Assembly (NCBI GenBank): GCA_016795155.1
Contig: JAEUIE010000002.1
Location: forward strand, 62,001 to 126,000
Source: Planctomycetia bacterium
GTDB taxonomy: Bacteria; Planctomycetota; Planctomycetia; Gemmatales; HRBIN36
DNA: 64,000 nt
Reading direction: 5' to 3'
Part shown: one piece after another, positions 8,125 to 15,934 of the stretch
Layout: every line of letters starts with the position of its first letter
Numbering within the stretch: position 1 is the first letter of the stretch
The notes under the pieces: model-generated
Databases searched by the model: none
What the model saw: the letters and a program-made list of their open reading frames with translations, nothing else
Told to the model about the DNA's origin: nothing
Program-made: the position numbers and the translations under genes

Positions 8125-8940
8125 ATGGCTCGTCTGGCAACTCCACCTCCTGATAGTTCACTAGAGGAATGGAGCAGACGCCTGGCGTGCCTGGTGTGTA
8201 TAGTGATTCCGATATTACTGCTTGGGTTGCTGTTACACCAAAAGCCTCTCGAATCCCAATTCCGATTGCGCTGGGACGATCTTAGGTTGTCAGCTGTTCC
8301 CCCGATGCCTGTAAAAGACTTCCTGAATGAGGTACGGGCCGCTGGTCAATTTCAGGAAGAACTGAACCTCCATGAAACTGAACTGCTTGAGCGTCTCCGG
8401 GAAACCATTCAACGACATGAATGGGTTGAATCAGTTCAAAGGGTAGCACTGGTATCACCAAGGCAATTGCAAGTTGATCTGACATTCAGAAAACCGGTGG
8501 CCAAGATTGAAAATGGATCACAAGTTCACTGGGTTGATCAACATGGAAAGTTGTTGTTGCCGGTTGCTCAAAAATGGAAATGGAATCTGATTTCAATTGT
8601 CGGATGGAACGATCGTCAGGAAGAATCAAGTCAATGGCTGGTGCAAGCGGCCAAAACAGCACAGCAGCTAGAAAATGATGTATCTCAGTGGAATCTTAGC
8701 AGTATTCAAATAGCGAATTATCCAGCTCTGGACGTTTCAGAACTTCGACTGAAGACTAAGGGTGGTACCAGTATCATTTGGCAAACGTTGAAAGGATCGA
8801 ATGTAGAAGAGCCAACTTTTGAGGAGAAGAAGAGTCGAATCAGGATTTATCTTGAACGGTATGGAACACTGGACGTTCCTGCAGGCTACGTGCTCGATGT
8901 GCGAGTGAAGGAAGGATTGCAGCGAAAGCCCGTGCAGTAA
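8125..8940 (+). CDS. FtsQ/DivIB-like division protein
   Basis: The 271-residue protein has a cytoplasmic N-terminus of about 20 residues and one membrane helix (LACLVCIVIPILLLGLLLH, about 20-38). A POTRA-like segment (ETELLERLRETIQRHEWVESVQRVALVSPRQLQVDLTFRKPVAKI, about 90-135) and a beta-rich C-terminal part follow, the FtsQ/DivIB domain order. FtsQ bridges divisome sub-complexes at the septum. Identity is low, so the call rests on topology, the POTRA-like motif and its place directly after a murB homologue (murB-ddl-ftsQ is a common dcw order). Planctomycetes lack FtsZ, so a role in conventional Z-ring division is doubtful. The gene ends 7 bases from the convergent next gene. Confidence 0.65.
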   Translation: MARLATPPPDSSLEEWSRRLACLVCIVIPILLLGLLLHQKPLESQFRLRWDDLRLSAVPPMPVKDFLNEVRAAGQFQEELNLHETELLERLRETIQRHEWVESVQRVALVSPRQLQVDLTFRKPVAKIENGSQVHWVDQHGKLLLPVAQKWKWNLISIVGWNDRQEESSQWLVQAAKTAQQLENDVSQWNLSSIQIANYPALDVSELRLKTKGGTSIIWQTLKGSNVEEPTFEEKKSRIRIYLERYGTLDVPAGYVLDVRVKEGLQRKPVQ

Positions 8941-8947
8941 TGAACTT

Positions 8948-10786
8948 CTATGGCTTATATCCTGTGTACACCATCTTTCCAAATTGCAGAGTTTCCCCAG
9001 GAACACTCAGCAGCAACGGAGATCGAAAACGAGCTTGCTGTTCCACGATCCAACTTGAGAGTTGATACTTCTGCCCAGGCCAGAACGGGCCTGCTCGGAA
9101 ACGACCTTGTGCATCGGTGGATTGTAACCAAAACCGAAGACCTCGGCTTGCATACGATTCAGGCACATCTCGCAACGGGACATCCAGTTCCAAGGACAAG
9201 CGGGGCAGCGGCTTGCCCAGTGTGTCTATCAGTTGTCCTTCGAGATAAACTGCCGCCTTCGGATCAACTTGCAGCACCACTTCAACGAGCGGCTTGTCGA
9301 GATTGACCTTTACCAGTTCCGGACTAACCCCCTGGTTGCTACGGACATAAATTTCCAACAATTCCGGCCGCAGGTTGTTGAGTTGAAACCGGCCATCATG
9401 ATCTGTCATCGGCGTGTTGGCCAGGCTGTGATAGTAGTTCTGTGTAGTATGAATCCACGCTCCCACTACGGGCTTGCCCTGCTTATCGAGAACCCGACCT
9501 CGCAACGTTGCCGAGGGAATCAACTCGATATCCGGCCACACTATTTCCCCCTGTGTAACTTCAACTGGCCGCTGACGGTCATTTCGTAAGAACTCGTTGC
9601 CTACTAACCATGTCTTTGGTGGGGCATAATACATTGTGCAATTGATCAATCCCGGACGAACATAGCGGGTAAACGTGCCATCAGCCTGCGTCACAGTTGG
9701 TAGTGGTATTACCGCAAGTGCTGAATAAAGTTGAGTAGAAGAAACCCCGACCGTAACTCCATTGATCCCTTGCTTTGTTTTCTGGTCAACAACTCTTCCT
9801 GTAACCTTGATCGCTCGCACCATCGGGATGTTCAATTTCGTCGTTTCGCCTGACTTAATGCTGAACTGAGGACTGTGAACCGATGAATAGACAAATGGCA
9901 CATTACTCTGGTAGTCTGCTTGAATCCAGCCGTGACCGGGATGTAATCCGTCAATCGAAAGTTCAACAGTGCCACGATTTTTTTCTCGACGATAGCAACT
10001 CAAACCGAACTCGCGAGCACTATCATCATTCGAACTCATGGCTCCCCACACACTGTCACGAAGCGCCGTGGGATCATCTACCCCAGTAAATTTGACATGT
10101 AACTTCCCAGGTTGAGCAATAACGATTTCCTTCTCGCGCTCAACATCAAAGCGTGTTCTCACTTCATACCCCGTTCGCAAATTGACTTTAAGATGCAGCA
10201 AACCGGGATGCGGAATACCTGGCAATACGAAGTTGCCATCGTCGCCAGTTGTGACCTGGAACTGCTGCTGTAGCGGAGGTGGTAGTTCGACATGCTGCTC
10301 GATCGAAGTGAAGACCGCTTGCCCCAGTTCGGTGCGCTTGCGTACACCGCCTAACACTCTTACCGGCTGAACGATAGCACCTGCCCACGGCTTGCCCGTT
10401 TGATCGACTAGTCTCCCACGATACTCCTTGCCTGCCGGCAACTCACAAGTCAGATGAAGTGGATCATCCACAACAGCAAACTTTTTGATTTCGCTCATCC
10501 GTCCGTCAACTGCCCGCACCAGAATACCTGCCAGGCTCTTGTCTTTGCAGTATGGCAATCGGAACTGGCCACGGTCATCTGTCTTCACCTGCGCCAAGAT
10601 GGCGTTACCAGTATCCATTCCAGGCCGTTCCGATGAGCCCTCAATCAACCACACCGTCGCTCCTGGAACGGGCTTCCCTTCTGCAATCACCACCCCGGCA
10701 AAGGCGATGATCTCCTCAGCATGCAGACTGACCGCAGGAAAGAATCCGATGATGATGAAAAGCTGAATGTGCCGGTAGCAAAGCAT
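8948..10786 (-). CDS. exported protein with carboxypeptidase-regulatory-like repeats
   Basis: The 612-residue protein starts with an export signal (HIQLFIIIGFFPAVSLHAEE; cleavage likely after HA near residue 23). It is then built of repeated Ig-like beta-sandwich units of the carboxypeptidase regulatory-like type. The recurring pattern is 'G.V.D..GKPV.GA.V', a strand, then 'TD..G.F.L', for example around residues 30-75, 105-200, 330-385 and 425-480. No peptidase active site is present. Such proteins are abundant in planctomycetes and are probably structural or carbohydrate-binding in the periplasm or on the surface. A short ribbon-helix-helix gene lies upstream on the same strand but with its own spacing, so a shared operon is uncertain. 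Confidence 0.8.
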   Translation of the reverse strand: MLCYRHIQLFIIIGFFPAVSLHAEEIIAFAGVVIAEGKPVPGATVWLIEGSSERPGMDTGNAILAQVKTDDRGQFRLPYCKDKSLAGILVRAVDGRMSEIKKFAVVDDPLHLTCELPAGKEYRGRLVDQTGKPWAGAIVQPVRVLGGVRKRTELGQAVFTSIEQHVELPPPLQQQFQVTTGDDGNFVLPGIPHPGLLHLKVNLRTGYEVRTRFDVEREKEIVIAQPGKLHVKFTGVDDPTALRDSVWGAMSSNDDSAREFGLSCYRREKNRGTVELSIDGLHPGHGWIQADYQSNVPFVYSSVHSPQFSIKSGETTKLNIPMVRAIKVTGRVVDQKTKQGINGVTVGVSSTQLYSALAVIPLPTVTQADGTFTRYVRPGLINCTMYYAPPKTWLVGNEFLRNDRQRPVEVTQGEIVWPDIELIPSATLRGRVLDKQGKPVVGAWIHTTQNYYHSLANTPMTDHDGRFQLNNLRPELLEIYVRSNQGVSPELVKVNLDKPLVEVVLQVDPKAAVYLEGQLIDTLGKPLPRLSLELDVPLRDVPESYASRGLRFWLQSTDAQGRFRAGPFWPGQKYQLSSWIVEQQARFRSPLLLSVPGETLQFGKMVYTGYKP

Positions 10787-10808
10787 GATAGTCTCCCGAT
10801 GTCGCCCA

Positions 10809-11021
10809 TTATCCTACCACATCCTCCTTAGGCTCCACACCCACATCTCCCTGACTCTGTGATTCAACCACTTCTTGAATCTTGATCCCCTGCTTCACCA
10901 CCGCCTGTCGCAGCAGATACTCAATCTGCCCGTTCAAGCTGCGGAGGTCCTGCTCTGCCCACCGCTGCAACGCCGCCAGCAATGCAGGATCCAACCGCAG
11001 TAAGAACGACTTTCGAGTCAT
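10809..11021 (-). CDS. small Arc-like ribbon-helix-helix protein
   Basis: The 70-residue product begins MTRKSFLLRLDPALLAALQRWAEQDLRSLNGQIEYLLRQAV, matching the Arc/CopG-type ribbon-helix-helix plan: one beta strand (SFLLRLD), helix, turn, and second helix with the 'S.NGQIE.LLR.AV' signature. An acidic, probably disordered tail follows. Such proteins bind DNA as dimers, or more loosely act as adaptors. It starts 43 bases after the SPFH gene and is probably co-transcribed with it. RHH partners of SPFH genes recur in several phyla, so a joint function is likely but unproven. Confidence 0.75.
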   Translation of the reverse strand: MTRKSFLLRLDPALLAALQRWAEQDLRSLNGQIEYLLRQAVVKQGIKIQEVVESQSQGDVGVEPKEDVVG

Positions 11022-11064
11022 CTCGTTTACTCCATGAACAAGCTTGCTGAGTAGTTCGCATCTT

Positions 11065-12000
11065 TTATGAGTAAAGAGTTCCAGTGTTCACAACGGGCTG
11101 TACGCTCTGGTGCCCACATAACACCACCAGAAGATTGCTGACCATGGAGGCACGCCGCTCAGGGTCAAGTTCGACAACTTTCCGTTGATTCAACTCATCC
11201 AGTGCATGTTCCACCATGCCAACTGCTGCATCAACGATCAGCTTCCTTGCAGCAATCGTGGCTGAAGCCTGCTGACGCTGAAGCATAGCTGCAGCAATCT
11301 CAGGTGCGTATGCAAGGTAACTGATTCGAGCTTCCTGAATGATGACACCTGCCTGCTGCATCCGTTCCTGCAGTTCGTGTTTCAGTTTTTCTGCAACATC
11401 CTCGATATGTCCGCGAAGGGATGATACATCATCTTCCGGTGCATCATAGCGATAATGACTCGCCAGGTTTCGGAGTGCTGCATCAGCCTGCGTATGTACA
11501 TACCCTTCGTAATCATCAACCTGGAAAACTGCCTGTGCTGCATCAATTACTTTCCAGACGACCACTGCAGCAATTTCAATGGGAGTGCCATCCTTGTCGT
11601 TCACTTTCAGGGGTCGACGTGATTGGGAAGCCTGTTTCACTACTTTGCCTGCTGCATCTTTCACTTCATCAGATTCAGTGACTCCCGTTTCAAAAGTTCT
11701 AATCCGCAAGCTGACTCTGGTTCGCCAGTAGAACGGATTGCCGTAGTAGAAGCCAACGTCCTTGATGGTGCCCAAGTACTCTCCAAAGAGTTGAACGACA
11801 CAGGCCTGATTCGGATTAACAACAACGAAACCAAATAAGCAGATGAACCAGAAGATGGATGGTATGACCACCAGCCAGGCCAGTTCAGGAATAGGTGTAA
11901 ATCCCAGAAGTACACCGATCAGAATAATTGCCAGTAATCCACCCAAGAGGGCGATCAATGCTGACCATCCGGAAGCTAATCTAAATGCTCGATCGTTCAT
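11065..12000 (-). CDS. SPFH/Band 7 membrane protein
   Basis: The 311-residue protein has two adjacent N-terminal membrane segments (about 12-34 and 40-60). A stomatin/prohibitin/flotillin domain (residues about 60-230: NPNQACVVQLFGEYLGTIKDVGFYYGNPF, later QARISYLAYAPEIAAAM-like) follows, then a helical C-terminus. SPFH proteins oligomerise into ring or cage assemblies on membranes and organise proteases or lipid microdomains. The ATG at 12000 has AAGGAG eight bases upstream, and a good promoter lies about 30 bases further out. The downstream RHH gene is the only evident operon partner. Confidence 0.9.
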   Translation of the reverse strand: MNDRAFRLASGWSALIALLGGLLAIILIGVLLGFTPIPELAWLVVIPSIFWFICLFGFVVVNPNQACVVQLFGEYLGTIKDVGFYYGNPFYWRTRVSLRIRTFETGVTESDEVKDAAGKVVKQASQSRRPLKVNDKDGTPIEIAAVVVWKVIDAAQAVFQVDDYEGYVHTQADAALRNLASHYRYDAPEDDVSSLRGHIEDVAEKLKHELQERMQQAGVIIQEARISYLAYAPEIAAAMLQRQQASATIAARKLIVDAAVGMVEHALDELNQRKVVELDPERRASMVSNLLVVLCGHQSVQPVVNTGTLYS

Positions 12001-12029
12001 GTTAAACTCCTTGATTTCAAAGTGATATC

Positions 12030-12058
12030 ATTTTACTATCAATATGATTTCAATTCAA
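12030..12058 (-). promoter_or_regulatory. sigma70-type promoter for the SPFH gene
   Basis: Read on the minus strand, TTGAAT (12058-12053) and TAAAAT (12035-12030) are separated by exactly 17 bases. The start codon at 12000 follows after a short leader that contains AAGGAG. Confidence 0.6.
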
Positions 12059-12280
12059 GGAGTGCTGGCCTTGTTTGCGGATTGTTTTTAGAATCAATGC
12101 TGTAAATACAAGTGATTAAAGGAGATGTGGCAACCAATTTCAAATGAACAATAATTGATCCTGTTGCAAATTGACCGGATCACATCACCATGATAACTTG
12201 TTTTGGAATCATTGCTGGCTAAGAAGAAGCATTAATCTCTGATCAATGAAGACCAGAATTACGAACGAAAAGGATTATCC

Positions 12281-14053
12281 ATGCGCGTATCACATCTGTT
12301 TGGCGAAACACTCCGTGAAGCACCAGCTGATGTGGATATCGTCAGTCATCAGTTGCTTTTACGTGCCGGTTACGTTCGGCAATTGGCTGCAGGAATTTTC
12401 TCCTATTTGCCTTTGGCTCATCGCAGTATGAGAAAAATTGAGCAGATACTTCGTGAAGAAATGAATGCCATCGGCGGTCAGGAGATGACCATGCCCGTGG
12501 TGCACCCTGCAGAGCCTTGGCAGCAGACAGGTCGTTGGCAGGTAATTGATGAGTCGTTGGCACGTTTCAAAGATCGCAAGGATCGCGATATGGTCCTCGG
12601 AATGACCCACGAAGAAATTGTGGGTGTGCTCTGTGCTAGTGAAGTCAAATCCTGGCGACAGCTTCCCATGCTCGTTTACCAGATTCAGACCAAGTTTCGT
12701 GATGAAGCACGTCCTCGTGGCGGGCTTATTCGTGTCCGCGAATTCACCATGAAGGATTCCTATTCAATCGATAAAGATGAAGCTGGACTGAAGAAACAGT
12801 ATGCGGAACACTACCATGCCTATTTCCGCATGTATGCAAGAGCAGGCTTACCTGTGATTGCTGTTGGATCAGACACGGGCATGATGGGTGGCAAAGTCGC
12901 TCATGAATTCATGTATGTCACCCCTATAGGCGAAGACACTTTAGTTATTGACGAAGCAGGTTATGCTGCCAATCAGGAAGTGGCACAATTCGTCAAGACA
13001 CCACATGATGGTGGTTCTCCAGCCAGTATGGAGAAGGTGCTTACCCCAAACTGCCCAACGATAGAAGATTTAGCCAAATTCCTGAAGGTTGATGCAAAAC
13101 AAACGATGAAGATGGTCTTTTTTGTTGGCACTTTCCAGGAGGGGGACCGAAAAGTTGAAAAGCTGGTAGCTGCTGCCGTCCGGGGTGATATGGAAGTCAA
13201 TCAGACGCAGGTGACTAATAAAGTCAAGGCACTTTCAACCCGTCCGGCACATCCAGAAGAAATACAGGCTGTTGGTATGGTTCCTGGATATGCTTCGCCG
13301 ATCGGGATTGCGAAAGGAAAAGCAGTAGTTGTTCTTGACGATCTTCTCGAAAAGAGCACGAATCTGGTCAGTGGCGCCAACGAAGCAGGGTTTCATTACA
13401 AAAATGTCAATGTAGGTAGAGACTTTACTCATGATGTTGTCGGTAACATTGCACTGGCTCAGGATGGGTTCCTAAGTGTTGAAAGTGGCAAGCCACTCAA
13501 ACTTGTGCGTGGGGTAGAAGTAGGTAATATCTTCCAACTGGGAGTGCGTTACAGCATTCCACTGAACTGCAATTTTTCCGATGAATCAGGCAAGCTGCAG
13601 CCCATCGTCATGGGCAGTTATGGCATTGGGGTAGGTCGTTTGCTGGCTTGCGTAGCAGAAGAACATCGTGATCAGTATGGCTTGGCGCTGCCCATCAGTG
13701 TAGCACCGTTTGAAGTGAATCTGGTACTGCTTGCCAAGAAGGAAGAGACCAGGAAGCAAGCTGAGCAACTCTATGCAGATCTGCAGGCAGCAGGTATCGA
13801 AGTGTTGTTTGATGATCGTGATGCTGCAGCAGGCGTGAAATTCACCGACGCTGATTTGCGAGGAATTCCCTTGCGTGTCACCATTTCAGACAAGTCGCTG
13901 GAAAAAGGCGGCGTGGAACTCAAGCATCGCAAGGCAGGAAAGGACTTTACGCTGGTGCCCTTGGCTGAGATCATTTCGGCATTGAAGGCGGAAATTTCCA
14001 AATTACATGCAGCATTGAAAGCAGAGGCGGATAAGTCGCCAAAGTGGAAGTAA
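12281..14053 (+). CDS. proS: prolyl-tRNA synthetase (bacterial type with insertion domain)
   Basis: The 590-residue enzyme charges tRNA-Pro with proline. It is a class II synthetase: motif 2 region TKFRDEARPRGGLIRVREF (about 134-152), motif 3 GSYGIGVGRL (about 446-455), and C-terminal anticodon-binding domain from about 480. Between motifs 2 and 3, residues about 220-400 form the YbaK-like editing insertion that removes alanine, which marks the bacterial ProS type. Start is ATG 12281 with AAGGAT upstream. The C-terminus carries an extra Lys/Ala-rich helix (ISALKAEISKLHAALKAEADK) that is not part of the core enzyme. A 280-base AT-rich stretch before the gene shows nothing beyond leader sequence. 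Confidence 0.95.
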   Translation: MRVSHLFGETLREAPADVDIVSHQLLLRAGYVRQLAAGIFSYLPLAHRSMRKIEQILREEMNAIGGQEMTMPVVHPAEPWQQTGRWQVIDESLARFKDRKDRDMVLGMTHEEIVGVLCASEVKSWRQLPMLVYQIQTKFRDEARPRGGLIRVREFTMKDSYSIDKDEAGLKKQYAEHYHAYFRMYARAGLPVIAVGSDTGMMGGKVAHEFMYVTPIGEDTLVIDEAGYAANQEVAQFVKTPHDGGSPASMEKVLTPNCPTIEDLAKFLKVDAKQTMKMVFFVGTFQEGDRKVEKLVAAAVRGDMEVNQTQVTNKVKALSTRPAHPEEIQAVGMVPGYASPIGIAKGKAVVVLDDLLEKSTNLVSGANEAGFHYKNVNVGRDFTHDVVGNIALAQDGFLSVESGKPLKLVRGVEVGNIFQLGVRYSIPLNCNFSDESGKLQPIVMGSYGIGVGRLLACVAEEHRDQYGLALPISVAPFEVNLVLLAKKEETRKQAEQLYADLQAAGIEVLFDDRDAAAGVKFTDADLRGIPLRVTISDKSLEKGGVELKHRKAGKDFTLVPLAEIISALKAEISKLHAALKAEADKSPKWK

Positions 14054-14146
14054 GATCACGCTCTTTGCCAAACTTCGTTGGGAGACACGCTGCATTTGAA
14101 GTTCTCTCCTTGTGCACCACCCATTGCATGGGTTACAATTGACCAG

Positions 14147-14812
14147 ATGTCAACGCTTTTTGCTGCCAGTTTTGATGATGCTGAAATTCGTATCCCTCGC
14201 GGGATCACGGACAACGCTTCATTCTTGCGCTGGGCCACTTCCAAGGATGCTCCCGAAAAGGGAAAGTATGCATATCTCGGCGATCATCTCTGGATAGATG
14301 CTTCCATGGAAACCTTGTTTCACAATACGATCAAGTCCGAAATAGCTTTCATCCTTGGCCCCTGGGTGAAACAAATGGGGTTGGGGGATTACTTCACCGA
14401 TGGCATGTTGATGAGTCGTCCCGATCTCGAATTCTCCAGTCAACCTGATGGCATCTTTGTTTCAAAACTTAATTGGAAGACAGGCCGGGTTAAGTTACAA
14501 CAGAACGACAACAGTCTGGTGCTTCTGGGTAGTCCTGATATGGTGCTGGAAGTAATCAGCAAATCCAGTACGCTGAAAGATCAGAAAATAAAAAAACATT
14601 TTTATCACTTGGCAGGTATCAAGGAATACTGGTTGGTCGATAGTCGATTGGCTTCGCCCACTCTGCTTATTTATCGTCATACCTTGAAGGGCTACGTGCA
14701 GGTTAAACCAGTAAAAGCTTGGGTAAAATCGGTAGTCTTCGGCACTTCTTTCCGACTTCTTATCGAACAGGAAACGAGAGACCGTCGAAGTGTTAAACTC
14801 CAGCATTCCTGA
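14147..14812 (+). CDS. Uma2 family (DUF820) PD-(D/E)XK nuclease-like protein
   Basis: From the ATG at 14147 the product is about 221 residues; an in-frame TTG at 14078 would add 23 residues without a good binding site. The core shows the Uma2 pattern: KYAYLGDHLWIDAS, then 'SQPDGIFVS' with the catalytic Asp, 'GSPDMVLEVISKSS' with the Glu-Val-x-Ser motif, and 'KEYWLVD'. Uma2 proteins have a restriction-endonuclease-like fold and are greatly expanded in cyanobacteria and planctomycetes. Their cellular role is unknown. Nothing in the neighbourhood suggests a restriction-modification partner. A second member is at 42735-43313. Confidence 0.85.
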   Translation: MSTLFAASFDDAEIRIPRGITDNASFLRWATSKDAPEKGKYAYLGDHLWIDASMETLFHNTIKSEIAFILGPWVKQMGLGDYFTDGMLMSRPDLEFSSQPDGIFVSKLNWKTGRVKLQQNDNSLVLLGSPDMVLEVISKSSTLKDQKIKKHFYHLAGIKEYWLVDSRLASPTLLIYRHTLKGYVQVKPVKAWVKSVVFGTSFRLLIEQETRDRRSVKLQHS

Positions 14813-14924
14813 AAATACTTAATTGGAAATTGAAATTACCTCAGTGTGGTGCGGCAACACAACACAATCTAGGCAAGCCAACGAAACCCCTATCGACTGG
14901 GTAATCCACGGGTTACAACTCGTG

Positions 14925-14952
14925 TTGACACAATCCGCAACATGGTTACAAT
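14925..14952 (+). promoter_or_regulatory. strong sigma70-type promoter upstream of the structured leader
   Basis: A perfect TTGACA (14925-14930) and TACAAT (14947-14952) are 16 bases apart. Transcription should begin near 14959, about 275 bases before the ATG of the HTH-receiver gene, giving a long leader. A small hairpin (CACGGG, 6-base loop, CTCGTG at 14907-14924) lies just before the -35 box. Confidence 0.7.
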
Positions 14953-14958
14953 CGCCGC

Positions 14959-15234
14959 CGGTGGTAAGGACGGTAAAGCCGACAGGATGAAGAATCCTGA
15001 GCTATGTTTCCTTACTGGGATCGACTTCACGCCACGACACCGACCTCTCGGGGTCACGACAGCCCGGCTGTCAACTGGCATCAAGGTAGATGCCGGTGCT
15101 TTAACTCTGGCACTTGCAGCACTGCAAGGGCCGTGTTCACGGACGAGGCTGGTGCACTTGCCGTAACAGGCAATGGCGCCAGGTGTTGAAGCGAGTCCTA
15201 CCAGACTCTTGCGTTTGGAAAAGGGTGGTGTGTT
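14959..15234 (+). ncRNA. candidate structured leader RNA (array of hairpins)
   Basis: No believable gene fills 14813-15234. Downstream of the promoter I can draw consecutive local stems: 14983-14999 (6 bp), 15042-15055 (4 bp, or the alternative 15040-15051), 15058-15072 (6 bp, GACAGC/GCTGTC), 15075-15096 (8 bp with two wobbles or edge pairs), 15113-15128 (7 bp, CTTGCAG/CTGCAAG), 15131-15142 (5 bp), 15158-15173 (5 bp) and 15193-15208 (5 bp, GAGTC/GACTC). I do not recognise it as RNase P RNA, tmRNA, SRP RNA, 6S RNA or any riboswitch known to me. It could be a cis-regulatory leader of the two-component genes or an independent small RNA; the structure is drawn by eye and not energy-tested. Confidence 0.45.
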
Positions 15235-15819
15235 ATGAAGACTGTGTTCACGACTGGCGAAGCTGCGAAAATCTGCAAGGTAAGCCAGCAGACTATCATT
15301 CGCTGCTTTGATAATGGCCAACTCAAGGGATTTCGCGTCCCAGGTTCCCGATTTCGCCGAATCCCCCGTGATGCCCTATATCGCTTCATGCGAGACAACG
15401 GCATTCCGACTGATGCCTTGGAATCAGGCAAGCGGAAAGTGCTTCTGGTCGATGATGATCCCGATTTGGTCGAGATGATTCAGAAAGTGCTCGAAGACGA
15501 TGGACGCTTCGAAGTTCGCACGGCCAACAATGGTTTTGATGCAGGCATGATGGTCAAGGAATACCGTCCAGATCTCATCATTCTGGATGTCATGCTGCCT
15601 GACATCAACGGTAAGGAAGTCTGTCAACGCGTTCGTTCCGATGAATCGCTGGATGATGTCCGCATCATCTGCATCAGCGGCATGATCGAAGAAGACAAGA
15701 TTACCGACCTGAAGGCCAGTGGCGCCAATGACTTCCTGCACAAGCCATTCGAAGTGGAAGAACTCATTGATCGCATGTGTGTGCAGCTCGAAATTGAAGC
15801 ACTGTCAGCATCGGCTTAA
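15235..15819 (+). CDS. HTH (MerR/excisionase-like) plus receiver response regulator
   Basis: The 194-residue protein has an unusual order: a DNA-binding winged-HTH of the excisionase/MerR-like kind first (FTTGEAAKICKVSQQTIIRCFDNGQLKGFRVPGSRFRRIPRDALYRFM, residues 5-52), then a full receiver domain (67-188). The receiver is intact: acidic triad D73-D75, phospho-acceptor D118 in LIILDVMLPD, and lysine K170 in FLHKPF. It should bind DNA under control of phosphorylation, probably by the histidine kinase encoded next. The leader is long and hairpin-rich. The Shine-Dalgarno is weak (GGGTGG), so translation may depend on leader structure. HTH-first response regulators of this kind occur in planctomycetes; their targets are unknown. 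Confidence 0.88.
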   Translation: MKTVFTTGEAAKICKVSQQTIIRCFDNGQLKGFRVPGSRFRRIPRDALYRFMRDNGIPTDALESGKRKVLLVDDDPDLVEMIQKVLEDDGRFEVRTANNGFDAGMMVKEYRPDLIILDVMLPDINGKEVCQRVRSDESLDDVRIICISGMIEEDKITDLKASGANDFLHKPFEVEELIDRMCVQLEIEALSASA

Positions 15820-15853
15820 TGCATGCTGAAATATGGTCTTCGGTTATCAACCA

Positions 15854-15882
15854 ATGGGTTAGCGCGTTGTGCGTTAACCCAT
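15854..15882 (+). terminator. 12-bp hairpin between response regulator and kinase genes
   Basis: ATGGGTTAGCGC (15854-15865) pairs with 15871-15882 around a 5-base loop, with one G-T wobble. No T-run follows, so it may lower read-through or stabilise the upstream mRNA rather than terminate fully. Confidence 0.5.
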
Positions 15883-15934
15883 CCCGTCTACTAGCTTCTG
15901 GCAACCAGCTACTTGATTCTCAAAAAAGGTCCGC

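Noticed and set aside
14959-15234. Identity as RNase P RNA, tmRNA, SRP RNA or a known riboswitch
   Set aside because: I looked on both strands for the conserved GAGGAAAGTCC, the tmRNA tRNA-like ends, the SRP GGAAGCA core and riboswitch cores, and found none.
14890-15321. 143-codon minus-strand and 74-codon plus-strand frames in the leader region
   Set aside because: Neither has a binding site or domain; both run across the hairpin array and one overlaps the HTH gene. A structured RNA explains the region better.
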